Source of the DNA: Streptomyces sp. R302
Lineage (GTDB): Bacteria > Actinomycetota > Actinomycetes > Streptomycetales > Streptomycetaceae
Assembly (NCBI RefSeq): GCF_012927245.1
Contig: NZ_JABBGE010000004.1
Location: 310,001-374,000, forward strand
DNA: 64,000 nucleotides
Direction of reading: 5' to 3'
The position numbers were made by a program, and so were the translations under genes. Below are positions 42,812 through 50,640 of the stretch, in pieces (the stretch's first letter is position 1; every line of letters starts with the position of its first letter). Under the pieces are notes generated by a model. That model had not been told where the DNA came from, did not search any database, and worked only from the letters and a program-made list of their open reading frames with translations.

Positions 42812-43729
42812 TCAGACCTGGGCGCCGGAGAGACGCTCGACGGCGCGGAGCAGGGCCGAGTGGTCCAGGCCGCCGTCACCCTGCGCGCGCAGCGAGGCGA
42901 CGAGCTGGGCGACCACGGCGCCGACCGGGAGGGCCGCGCCGACGTTGCGGGCGGCGTCGGTCACGATGCCCATGTCCTTGTGGTGCAGGTCGATCCGGAA
43001 GCCGGGCTTGAAGTCCCGGTTCAGGAAGTTGTCCTTCTTGCGGGTCAGCACGGTCGAGCCGGCCAGACCGCCGTTGAGGACGTCGAGGGCGGCGTTGAGG
43101 TCCACGCCGGACTTCTCCAGGAAGACCACGGCCTCGGCGCACGCCTGGATGTTGACGGCGACGATGAGCTGGTTGGCCGCCTTGACCGTCTGGCCGGAGC
43201 CGTGCGGGCCGCAGAGCACGATGACCTTGCCGAGGGCCTCCAGGATCGGGAGGGCCTCGTCGAAGTCGGCCTGCTCGCCGCCGACCATGATGGAGAGCAC
43301 GGCCTCGATGGCGCCGGCCTCGCCGCCGGAGACGGGGGCGTCGATGACGCGGATGCCCTTCTCCTTGGCGTTCTTGGCCAGGTCGACCGAGGTCTGCGGG
43401 GTGATCGACGACATGTCGATGATCAGGGCGCCCCGCTTGGCGTTCTCCAGGATGCCCTCGGGGCCGTAGGAGATCGCCTCGACCTGCGGGGAGGCGGGCA
43501 CCATCGTGATGACCACGTCGGCGTCCTTGACGGCCTCGGCGATCGAGCCGGCCACGGTGCCGCCGGCGGCGGCCAGGCGGTCCAGCTTGTCCTGCTCCAG
43601 GGTGAAGCCGGTGACCGAGTAGCCGGCCTTGATCAGGTTCTCGGACATGGGGGAGCCCATGATGCCGAGGCCGATCCACGCGATCGCCGGGCGGGTGGGC
43701 TGGGAGGAGCTGGGGAGGTTGGTGCTCAT
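42812..43729 (-). CDS. glxR: 2-hydroxy-3-oxopropionate (tartronate semialdehyde) reductase
   Basis: 305-residue beta-hydroxyacid dehydrogenase reducing tartronate semialdehyde to glycerate. Rossmann motif IAWIGLGIMGSPMSENLIKA, substrate-binding DAPVSGGEAGA, catalytic Lys region GPHGSGQTVKAANQLIV, and cofactor-dependent C-terminal helix. It follows hyi by 47 bases on the same strand, and with Gcl forms the glycerate pathway of glyoxylate. ATG 43729 is chosen (GAGAGG upstream); an earlier in-frame start would run into hyi. Confidence 0.94.
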   Translation of the reverse strand: MSTNLPSSSQPTRPAIAWIGLGIMGSPMSENLIKAGYSVTGFTLEQDKLDRLAAAGGTVAGSIAEAVKDADVVITMVPASPQVEAISYGPEGILENAKRGALIIDMSSITPQTSVDLAKNAKEKGIRVIDAPVSGGEAGAIEAVLSIMVGGEQADFDEALPILEALGKVIVLCGPHGSGQTVKAANQLIVAVNIQACAEAVVFLEKSGVDLNAALDVLNGGLAGSTVLTRKKDNFLNRDFKPGFRIDLHHKDMGIVTDAARNVGAALPVGAVVAQLVASLRAQGDGGLDHSALLRAVERLSGAQV

Positions 43730-43776
43730 GGTGAGGGTGCCTCTCAAAACAGGGTGATACGGGGAGGGGGCCTGCG

Positions 43777-44628
43777 TCAGCGGGCCGGGCGGGCCTCGGC
43801 GGGCAGCCACTCGAAGGACGCGGCGGCGTCGGCGGCCTTGTACTCCAGGCCCACGAAGCCGTCGTAGCCGGCCTTCTTCAGCTCGTCGAGGAGCTGCTCC
43901 AGGGGGAGCTCGCCGGTGCCCGGGGCGCCGCGGCCCGGCATGTCCGCGATCTGGACGTGGCCGGTCTTCGCCGCGTACTCGGCGATGACGGCGCTGACGT
44001 CCTCGCCGTTCATGGCCAGGTGGTAGATGTCGAGGAGGAACTTGGCGTTGCCGAGCCCGGTGGCCTCGTTCACCTTGTCGACGACCTCGATCGCGGAGGG
44101 GGCGCTCACCAGCGGGTAGAGCGGCGACTCCGGCTTGTTCAGGGTCTCGATCAGCAGGATCGCGCCGACGCGGTCGGCGGCGCGGGCGGCCAGGACCAGG
44201 TTCTCCAGGGCGAGGGCGTCCTGGGCCTCCGGGTCGACGCCCTCCACGCGGTTGCCGTAGAGCGCGTTGAGCGCCTTGCAGCCGACCGAGGCGGCGAAGT
44301 CCGCGGCGATGTCGATGTTGGCCTTGAACCGGTCGGACTCCTCGCCCGGGACCGAGACCGCGCCGCGGTCCGGGCCGGGGAGCTGTCCGGCGTAGAAGTT
44401 CAGGCCCACCAGCTGGGTGCCGGCGTCCTCAAGGGCCTTCTTGAGGGCGTCGAGCTCGCTCTGCTCGGGGGTGGCGGTGTCGATCCAGGGCCACCACAGC
44501 TCGACCGCGGTGAAGCCGGCCGCGGCGGCGGCCGCGGGGCGCTCCAGGAGCGGGAGTTCCGTGAAGAGGATCGACAGGTTCACATCGAAGCGCTGGTCCG
44601 TGCCGGCGCCTACTGAGAAGCGGGCCAT
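43777..44628 (-). CDS. hyi: Hydroxypyruvate isomerase family TIM-barrel protein
   Basis: 283 residues. FDVNLSILFTELPLLERPAA is the family start, AVELWWPW and GLNFYAG follow, and LLIETLNKPESP with LLDIYHLAMNGED carry the metal/catalytic Glu residues of sugar-phosphate isomerase/epimerase barrels. Hyi interconverts hydroxypyruvate and tartronate semialdehyde. It leads the hyi-glxR operon from a promoter with the same double palindrome as gcl. ATG 44628 follows AAGGAG. Whether it is a true hydroxypyruvate isomerase is not proven by sequence. Confidence 0.9.
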   Translation of the reverse strand: MARFSVGAGTDQRFDVNLSILFTELPLLERPAAAAAAGFTAVELWWPWIDTATPEQSELDALKKALEDAGTQLVGLNFYAGQLPGPDRGAVSVPGEESDRFKANIDIAADFAASVGCKALNALYGNRVEGVDPEAQDALALENLVLAARAADRVGAILLIETLNKPESPLYPLVSAPSAIEVVDKVNEATGLGNAKFLLDIYHLAMNGEDVSAVIAEYAAKTGHVQIADMPGRGAPGTGELPLEQLLDELKKAGYDGFVGLEYKAADAAASFEWLPAEARPAR

Positions 44629-44643
44629 GAGGGGCGGCGCTCC

Positions 44644-44708
44644 TTCCGTATTGCGGAAGTCGTTTTCTGTCTGACGGAAGGTTGCCGGGCGAGCGTCCGA
44701 CTTGTCAA
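44644..44708 (-). promoter_or_regulatory. hyi promoter with two 15-bp palindromes
   Basis: Plus-strand coordinates: TTCCGTATTGCGGAA (44644-44658) and TTCTGTCTGACGGAA (44665-44679), starts exactly 21 bp apart. The reverse strand has -35 TTGACA (44703-44708) and a weak -10, CAACCT, 18 bases later, touching the first palindrome. The arrangement mirrors gcl. Confidence 0.75.
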
Positions 44709-44765
44709 GAGGTCCCCGCAGGTCCGGGGCTCCCCAGTGGCTCGAACGGCCCGTAGCGTGGGGGC

Positions 44766-45029
44766 ATGGTGCGTTTGAGAGTGGAGTTCACGACCGAGCC
44801 GTTCGACCTCGACGAGGCGCCGGCCCACGCGGTCGTGGCTCGTGAGGTCATCCAGTCGGCCGAACTGGACGCCGTCGATGTCGGCCCCTTCGGCAACACC
44901 GCGGAAGGCGGCGCCGACGCCGTGCTCACCGCCGTCGACGAGCTGCTGCGCAAGGCGCTCGGTGCCGGTGCCACCCGGGTCTCGCTCCAGGTCAACGTGA
45001 TCGGTGAGGGCGGGGAGGACGCGAAGTGA
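44766..45029 (+). CDS. Thiamine-binding-domain (PF01910-like) small protein
   Basis: 87 residues starting MVRLRVEFTTEPFDLDEAPA. The pattern VDVGPFGNTAEGGADAVLTAVDEL fits MTH1187/YkoF-type proteins, which often bind thiamine or its derivatives. Gcl needs thiamine diphosphate, so the placement next to gcl-associated genes is suggestive but unproven. It is divergent from hyi and translationally coupled to the next gene (GTGA overlap at 45026-45029). Confidence 0.6.
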   Translation: MVRLRVEFTTEPFDLDEAPAHAVVAREVIQSAELDAVDVGPFGNTAEGGADAVLTAVDELLRKALGAGATRVSLQVNVIGEGGEDAK

Positions 45030-45394
45030 CCGAGCATCCCTTGGCGGCGGCGGTGAAGCCGCTGGTCGACGCGATGGGCGCGGAAGTGCTGGAACCGGCG
45101 CAGGCCGCGGCCGACGACATCGTCCTGTCCTGGGAGGGCGAGGACGTCCTCGCCGTACGGCTGCCGCAGCTGTCGGACTCCCTGGACCGCATTCTCGCGG
45201 CGATGGAGCGCCGGCACGGGATGCCGCTGGCCGAGCTGGACCGCAAGACCAAGCAGGAGGTCGTACGGCTCCTGGAGGCGCGCGGCGCCTTCTCCGTGCG
45301 TCACGGAGTGGAGACGGTGGCCGGTGCGCTCGGCGTCAGCCGCTTCACCGTCTACAACTACCTGAACAGGGAAAACGCCTCCAAGAACGCCTAG
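45026..45394 (+). CDS. Helix-turn-helix regulator of the purine/urate region (candidate)
   Basis: 122 residues. The N-terminal half is acidic with MTEHPLAAAVKPLVDAMGAE; the C-terminal HTH reads ARGAFSVRHGVETVAGALGV and SRFTVYNYLNRENA, a Fis/PucR-C-like helix-turn-helix. It sits between hyi/glxR and the urate genes, is coupled to the thiamine-binding-like gene by a GTGA overlap, and ends at a strong T-tailed terminator. It is the most obvious candidate for reading TCAACA-N3-TGTTGA, but binding is not shown. Confidence 0.75.
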   Translation: MTEHPLAAAVKPLVDAMGAEVLEPAQAAADDIVLSWEGEDVLAVRLPQLSDSLDRILAAMERRHGMPLAELDRKTKQEVVRLLEARGAFSVRHGVETVAGALGVSRFTVYNYLNRENASKNA

Positions 45395-45412
45395 TTGATC
45401 AAGAATGGCCAC

Positions 45413-45446
45413 AAGCCGTCGTCCGCATGCCGGGACGACGGCTTTT
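45413..45446 (+). terminator. Rho-independent terminator after the HTH gene
   Basis: AAGCCGTCGTCC (45413-45424) pairs with GGACGACGGCTT (45433-45444) and is followed by TTTTGTG, a clean intrinsic terminator 19 bases after the stop codon. Confidence 0.85.
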
Positions 45447-45460
45447 GTGTCCCCGAGTTT

Positions 45461-45501
45461 TCAACAAAGTGTTGACGTCCTGTTGCCGAGGGCGTTAGCT
45501 A
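45461..45501 (+). promoter_or_regulatory. uraD-uraH-uox promoter with TCAACA-N3-TGTTGA operator
   Basis: Perfect palindrome TCAACAAAGTGTTGA (45461-45475) overlaps -35 TTGACG (45472-45477); spacer 18; -10 TAGCTA (45496-45501). It matches the catalase promoter from TTTCAACAAA to CCGAG with two or three differences. Confidence 0.8.
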
Positions 45502-45549
45502 TCCGCAGCCCGTCCGACGCACAGCGAAAAACAGCCACGGAGGCTTCCC

Positions 45550-46065
45550 GTGACTTCAGGTACGACACCGGGCCTCACCCGGTTCAACACCTCGGCGGAC
45601 AGCGAGGCTCTCGCCGCGCTCCACGAGGTGTGCTCCAGTTCGGCGTGGGGGAGCAAGATCCTCGCCCAGCGCCCGTACACCACCGCCGAAGCCCTCTTCC
45701 TCGCCAGCGACGCCGCCATGGCCGAGCTGACCGCCGAGGACCTGGCCGAGGCGATGGCGGGCCACCCGCCGATCGGTCGTCCGAAGGAAGGGGATGCCAC
45801 CTCCACCCGCGAGCAGAGCGGGATGGCCGGCTCCTCCGCCGAGCTCAAGGCCGAGATGCTCGAACTGAACCTGGCCTACCAGGAACGCTTCGGCCACGTC
45901 TTCCTCATCTGCGCCACCGGCAGGACCGGCGAGCAGATGCGCGACGCGGTCAAGGACCGGATCGGCAACTCGCCCGAGCGCGAGCGCGAGATCGTCCGCG
46001 CCGAACTGGGCAAGATCAACCGCATCCGGCTCACCCGTCTCGTAGAGGAAGAGAGCGCCGCATGA
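45550..46065 (+). CDS. uraD: OHCU decarboxylase
   Basis: 171 residues. 2-oxo-4-hydroxy-4-carboxy-5-ureidoimidazoline decarboxylase completes urate to (S)-allantoin. Family motifs: catalytic His in AEAMAGHPPIGRPK, STREQSGM, and FLICATGRTGEQM. GTG 45550 is preceded by GGAGG. The stop overlaps the uraH start (ATGA at 46062-46065), so the two are translationally coupled. First gene of the urate operon. Confidence 0.94.
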   Translation: MTSGTTPGLTRFNTSADSEALAALHEVCSSSAWGSKILAQRPYTTAEALFLASDAAMAELTAEDLAEAMAGHPPIGRPKEGDATSTREQSGMAGSSAELKAEMLELNLAYQERFGHVFLICATGRTGEQMRDAVKDRIGNSPEREREIVRAELGKINRIRLTRLVEEESAA

Positions 46066-46469
46066 GCACCGACACCACGGCCTCGGTGTCCACCCACATC
46101 CTGGACACCAGCATCGGACGCCCCGCGGAGGGCGTGGCGATCACCCTCGCCGCCCGCGCCGGCTCCGATGCCGCCTGGGTCGCGCTCGGCGGCTCGGCCA
46201 CCGACGCCGACGGACGGTGCAAGGACCTTCCGGCCCTGCCGGTCGGCACCACCCACGTACGCCTCGACTTCGAGACCGAGGCGTACTTCCTGAGCAAGCA
46301 GAACCAGCAAGCCGAGGCGCAGCAGGACGCCCCCGCGAATCGGGACAGCGGTCCGGCCGGTGCTTTCTTCCCGGAGGTGGCGATCACGTTCGCCGTCACG
46401 CCGGGCGAGCACTACCACGTACCGCTGCTGCTCAACCCGTTCGGCTACTCCGTTTACCGAGGGAGCTAG
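46062..46469 (+). CDS. uraH: 5-hydroxyisourate hydrolase (transthyretin-like)
   Basis: 135 residues. It shows STHILDTSIGRPAEGVAITL and the C-terminal tetrapeptide YRGS required by HIU hydrolases, with His/Arg residues in HVRLDFETEAYFL and HYHVPLLLNPFGYSVYRGS. It hydrolyses 5-hydroxyisourate, the product of uricase, to OHCU. A slightly longer internal loop (NQQAEAQQDAPANRDSGPAG) is present. It overlaps uraD and is 5 bases from uox. Confidence 0.95.
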   Translation: MSTDTTASVSTHILDTSIGRPAEGVAITLAARAGSDAAWVALGGSATDADGRCKDLPALPVGTTHVRLDFETEAYFLSKQNQQAEAQQDAPANRDSGPAGAFFPEVAITFAVTPGEHYHVPLLLNPFGYSVYRGS

Positions 46470-46474
46470 CAGAC

Positions 46475-47398
46475 ATGCCCACGATTCTCGGCCAGAACCA
46501 GTACGGCAAAGCAGAGAACCGCGTCGTCAAGATCACGCGGGACGGCGCCACCCACCACATCAAGGACCTGAACGTCTCCGTCGCCCTCTCCGGCGACCTC
46601 AGCGACGTCCACCTCACCGGCTCCAACGCCCACTGCCTCCCCACCGACACGACGAAGAACACCGTCTTCGCGTTCGCCAAGGAGTACGGCATCGAGTCCG
46701 CCGAGCAGTTCGGCATCCACCTCGCCCGCCACTTCGTGACGAGCCAGGAGCCGATCAAGCGGGCCCGGATCCGGATCGAGGAGTACGCCTGGGAGCGCAT
46801 CGCCTCCTCGGACGCCAACTCCAAGTTCATCGGCGCCGACGAGGTCAACCACTCCTTCGCCCGCAAGGGCCAGGAGACCCGCGTCACCCAGATCACCTAC
46901 GACGGCGAGAAGTGGGAGGTCATCTCCGGCCTCAAGGACCTCGTCGTCATGAACTCCACCAACTCGGAGTTCTGGGGCTACATCAAGGACCAGTACACCA
47001 CCCTCCAGGAGGCGTACGACCGCATCCTGGCCACCCAGGTGTCCGGCCGCTGGCGGTTCAACTGGACCGACGACGACCAGCGCATGCCCAACTGGGAGCG
47101 GTCCTACGAGCAGACCAGGCGCCACATGCTCGAAGCCTTCGCGGAGACCTACTCGTACTCCCTCCAGCAGACGCTGTACCAGATGGCCACGCGGATCATC
47201 AACCACCGCGCGGAGATCGACGAGGTGCGCTTCTCGCTCCCCAACAAGCACCACTTCCTGGTGGACCTGGAGCCCTTCGGGCTCAAGAACGACAACGAGG
47301 TCTACTACGCCGCGGACCGCATGTACGGCCTCATCGAGGCCACGGTCCTGCGCGACGGCGCCGAGGCGCTGATCCCGGTCGACATGACCAATCTCTGA
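46475..47398 (+). CDS. uox: Urate oxidase (uricase)
   Basis: 307 residues, cofactor-less T-fold enzyme. It oxidises urate to 5-hydroxyisourate with H2O2 release. YGKAENRVVKITRDG carries the catalytic Lys; AHCLPTDTTKNTVFAFAKEY holds the catalytic Thr motif; SLPNKHHFLVDLEPFGLKND contains the active-site His segment. It follows uraH by 5 bases after GAGGGAG. H2O2 made here explains coregulation with catalase. No peroxisomal-type tail, as expected for bacteria. Confidence 0.96.
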   Translation: MPTILGQNQYGKAENRVVKITRDGATHHIKDLNVSVALSGDLSDVHLTGSNAHCLPTDTTKNTVFAFAKEYGIESAEQFGIHLARHFVTSQEPIKRARIRIEEYAWERIASSDANSKFIGADEVNHSFARKGQETRVTQITYDGEKWEVISGLKDLVVMNSTNSEFWGYIKDQYTTLQEAYDRILATQVSGRWRFNWTDDDQRMPNWERSYEQTRRHMLEAFAETYSYSLQQTLYQMATRIINHRAEIDEVRFSLPNKHHFLVDLEPFGLKNDNEVYYAADRMYGLIEATVLRDGAEALIPVDMTNL

Positions 47399-47431
47399 GT
47401 GGCACCACATCTCTGAGCGGCACTGAGTGAC

Positions 47432-47467
47432 CCGGTCCCCGCCCGCCCGCAGTCGGGCGGGGACCGG
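47432..47467 (+). terminator. Stem-loop after uox
   Basis: CCGGTCCCCGCCCG (47432-47445) pairs perfectly with CGGGCGGGGACCGG (47454-47467). It separates uox from the permease gene whose start is 23 bases on, so readthrough or a separate promoter must supply the permease. A short direct repeat, ATCTCTGAG(T/C)GGCAC, surrounds the uox stop codon. Confidence 0.65.
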
Positions 47468-47490
47468 CACCAGACCGGAGGGAACCCAGC

Positions 47491-48909
47491 ATGGCACTGC
47501 CCGCAAAGGGGCCGGCGTCCGCCGAAGGCCCGTGTTCCACCCCGTCGACCACCGAGGCCCCCGCCCAGGCCGCCGGCCATCCGGTCGACGAGAAACTCCC
47601 CGCCTCGCGGCTCGTCCCCGCGGCACTCCAGCACATCGCCGCCATGTACGCCGGCGTCGTCACCCCTCCGCTCATCATCGGCCAGGCCGTCGGCCTGGAC
47701 GCGGCCGGGATGACCCGGCTCATCGCCGCCAGCCTCCTGATCGCCGGTCTCGCCACCATCCTGCAGACCCTCGGCATCCGGAACCTCGCCGGCAACCGGC
47801 TCCCGTTCGTCAACGCGGCCTCCTCCGCGGGCATCGCCCCCATGCTGGCCATCGCCGAGACGAGCGCCCCCGGACACCAGCTCCCCGCCATCTACGGCGC
47901 GGTCATGGTCGCCGGTGTCTTCTGCCTCGCCGTCGGCCCCTTCTTCGGCCGGCTCCTCCGCTTCTTCCCGCCACTGGTCACCGGTGTCGTCATCACCCTG
48001 ATCGGCGTCACCCTGATGCCCGTGCCCGTCAGCTGGGCCCAGGGCGGCGACAAGACCGCCGCCGACTTCGGCGCCATGAAGTACCTCGCCCTCGCAGGCT
48101 TCACCCTGGTCGTCGTCCTGCTCTTCCAGCGCTTCGGCCGCGGCTTCGTCAAGCAGATCGCCCTGCTCCTCGGCCTGCTCATCGGCACCCTCGCCGCGAT
48201 CCCCTTCGGCATGGCCGACTTCAGCGCCCTGCGCGAGGCGCCCGTCGCCGCCCTGCCCGCCCCCTTCGCCTTCGGCGCCCCCGAGTTCCAGCCCGCCGCG
48301 ATCCTCTCCCTGTGCATCGTGATGCTGGTCCTCATGACCGAGTCCAGCGCCGGCATGCTCGCCCTCGGCGAGATCTGCGAACGCCCCAGCGACGGGCGGA
48401 CCATCACCCGGGGCCTGCGCACCGACGGCATCGCCACCCTGCTCGGCCCCGTCTTCGGCGGCTTCCCGACCTCCGCCTTCGCGCAGAACGTCGGCGTCGT
48501 CTCGCTCACCCGGGTCCGCTCCCGCTACGTGGTCGCCGTCGCAGGCGGCGCCCTCCTGGTGCTCGGCGCCTTCCCGGTCCTCGGCGCGGTCGTCTCCATG
48601 GTCCCGATGCCCGTCCTCGGCGGCGCCGGCATCGTCCTCTTCGGCTCCATCGCGGTCAGCGGCATCCGGACCCTCTCCGAGGCCGGACTCGACGACAGCT
48701 CCAACATCATCCTGGTGGCCGTCGCGCTCGGCGCGGGCATCATCCCGCTCGCCGCGCCCACCTTCTACGCCGGCTTCCCCGCCTGGGCACAGACCGTGCT
48801 CGGCTCCGGCATCAGCGCGGGCGCGCTCGTCGCCGTCCTGCTGAACCTGTTCTTCCATCATCTCGGCACCCGGAGCCGTCAGACGGTCCCGGCACTCAAA
48901 TCCTCCTAG
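47491..48909 (+). CDS. NCS2 nucleobase:cation symporter (urate/xanthine type), copy 1
   Basis: 472 residues, about 12-14 membrane segments. Family features: ALQHIAAMYAGVVTPPLIIG (N-terminal QH motif), RLPFVNAASSAGIAPMLAIA, LVTGVVITLIGVTLMPVPVS, and FPTSAFAQNVGVVSLTRVRS (the NxGxxxxTxxxSR-like signature segment). It lies downstream of uox, consistent with urate or xanthine uptake. ATG 47491 follows GGAGGGAA. It shares layout and much sequence with the permease at 50641. Confidence 0.93.
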   Translation: MALPAKGPASAEGPCSTPSTTEAPAQAAGHPVDEKLPASRLVPAALQHIAAMYAGVVTPPLIIGQAVGLDAAGMTRLIAASLLIAGLATILQTLGIRNLAGNRLPFVNAASSAGIAPMLAIAETSAPGHQLPAIYGAVMVAGVFCLAVGPFFGRLLRFFPPLVTGVVITLIGVTLMPVPVSWAQGGDKTAADFGAMKYLALAGFTLVVVLLFQRFGRGFVKQIALLLGLLIGTLAAIPFGMADFSALREAPVAALPAPFAFGAPEFQPAAILSLCIVMLVLMTESSAGMLALGEICERPSDGRTITRGLRTDGIATLLGPVFGGFPTSAFAQNVGVVSLTRVRSRYVVAVAGGALLVLGAFPVLGAVVSMVPMPVLGGAGIVLFGSIAVSGIRTLSEAGLDDSSNIILVAVALGAGIIPLAAPTFYAGFPAWAQTVLGSGISAGALVAVLLNLFFHHLGTRSRQTVPALKSS

Positions 48910-48957
48910 GGTCCTGCCGTGCCCACCCCACCCATGAGGAATGAAGGAAGCACCGCC

Positions 48958-50346
48958 ATGGCAGCACCTTCGGCAGCCCAGCGCATCGTCATCGAGAACG
49001 CGGCGATCGCCACCGTCGACGCGAACGACACCGAGTACGCCTCCGGGTACCTCGTCGTCGCCGACAACAGGATCGAGTCCCTCGGCCCCGGCAAGGCCCC
49101 CGAGAACCTGGAGAACGTGGTCCGGCGGATCGACGCCACCGGCCACCTGGTCACCCCCGGCCTGGTCAACACCCACCACCACTTCTACCAGTGGATCACC
49201 CGGGGCCTCGCCACCGACCACAACCTCTTCAACTGGCTGGTCGCGCTCTACCCGACCTGGGCCCGCATCGACGAGCAGATGGTGCGCGTCGCCGCCCAGG
49301 GCTCGCTCGCCATGATGGCCCGCGGCGGCGTCACCACCGCCATGGACCACCACTACGTCTTCCCGCAGGGCTCCGGCGACCTCTCCGGCGCCATCATCGG
49401 CGCCGCCTCCGAGATGGGCGTGCGCTTCACCCTGGCCCGCGGCTCCATGGACCGCAGCGAGAAGGACGGCGGCCTGCCGCCGGACTTCGCCGTCGAGACC
49501 ACCGAGGGCGCGCTCGCCGCGACCGAGGAGACCGTCAAGAAGTTCCACGACGCCTCCTTCGACTCGATGACCCAGGTCGCCGTCGCCCCCTGCTCGCCCT
49601 TCTCCATCTCCACCGAGCTGCTCCGCGAGGGCGCCGCCCTCGGCCGCCGCCTCGGCGTGCGCATGCACACCCACGGCTCGGAGACCGTGGAGGAGGAGAA
49701 GTTCTGCCACGAGCTCTTCGGCATGGGCCCGACCGACTACTTCGAGTCGACCGGCTTCCTCGGCGAGGACGTGTGGATGGCGCACTGCGTCCACATGAAC
49801 GACTCCGACATCGCCGCCTTCGCCCGCACCAGGACCGGCGTCGCCCACTGCCCGTCGTCGAACGCGCGCCTCGCCGCCGGCATCGCCCGCGTCCCCGACA
49901 TGCTGAAGGCGGGCGTCCCGGTCGGCCTCGGCGTCGACGGCACCGCCTCCAACGAGTCCGGCGAGCTCCACACCGAACTGCGCAACGCCCTCCTCATCAA
50001 CCGCCTCGGCGCCCACCGCGAGTCCGCGCTCAACGCCCGCCAGGCGCTGCGCCTCGGCACCTACGGCGGCGCGCAGGTCCTCGGCCGCGCCGACAACATC
50101 GGCTCCCTGGAGGCCGGCAAGCTCGCCGACTTCGTCCTCTGGAAGATCGACGGCCTCGGCCACTCCTCCATCGCCGACCCGGTCACCGCCATCGTCTTCG
50201 GCGCGGCGGCCCCGGTCACCGCCTCCTTCGTCAACGGCAAGCAGATCGTCGAGAACAACCGGCTGCTCACCGTCGACGAGGACACCATCGCGCGCGACGC
50301 GCGCACGGAGGCCCAGCGCCTGGCCCGCATCGCGGCCCAGGGCTGA
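48958..50346 (+). CDS. 8-oxoguanine deaminase / guanine deaminase-like amidohydrolase
   Basis: 462 residues. Metal motif PGLVNTHHHFYQWITRGLAT (HxH), HTHGSETVEEEKF, MAHCVHMNDSD and GVDGTASNESGELHTELRNA are the amidohydrolase active-site motifs of the 8-oxoguanine/guanine deaminase subgroup. It deaminates 8-oxoguanine (or a related purine) to urate, feeding the adjacent urate pathway. Start ATG 48958 has GGAAG 7 bases upstream; GTG 48919 is an alternative. It lies 48 bases after the first permease gene and upstream of the second. Exact substrate needs assay. Confidence 0.88.
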   Translation: MAAPSAAQRIVIENAAIATVDANDTEYASGYLVVADNRIESLGPGKAPENLENVVRRIDATGHLVTPGLVNTHHHFYQWITRGLATDHNLFNWLVALYPTWARIDEQMVRVAAQGSLAMMARGGVTTAMDHHYVFPQGSGDLSGAIIGAASEMGVRFTLARGSMDRSEKDGGLPPDFAVETTEGALAATEETVKKFHDASFDSMTQVAVAPCSPFSISTELLREGAALGRRLGVRMHTHGSETVEEEKFCHELFGMGPTDYFESTGFLGEDVWMAHCVHMNDSDIAAFARTRTGVAHCPSSNARLAAGIARVPDMLKAGVPVGLGVDGTASNESGELHTELRNALLINRLGAHRESALNARQALRLGTYGGAQVLGRADNIGSLEAGKLADFVLWKIDGLGHSSIADPVTAIVFGAAAPVTASFVNGKQIVENNRLLTVDEDTIARDARTEAQRLARIAAQG

Positions 50347-50640
50347 CCCTCCCCCCGGAATCCGGTCGGGGGGGACGGCCCCCGACCGGTCGCCGCGGAC
50401 CCCAGCGGGCTCCGCGGCAGCCCGACCGGGCGGCGCCGTACGCACCCGTCGTACGGCGCCGCCCGGGACGGCCACACCCGCCCGCACCCCCACCGGGCCC
50501 CCCGTCCCCGCGCCGCACCCCTTCCTCCGGCGCACCGCACCACCCCGCACCGAGCCGCACCTCCTGCACTTCGCACCGCATCGCACCACCTCCCTGACAC
50601 CCGCGTCACCGCCGACGTGTACCCGACCGGAGGAACCGCC

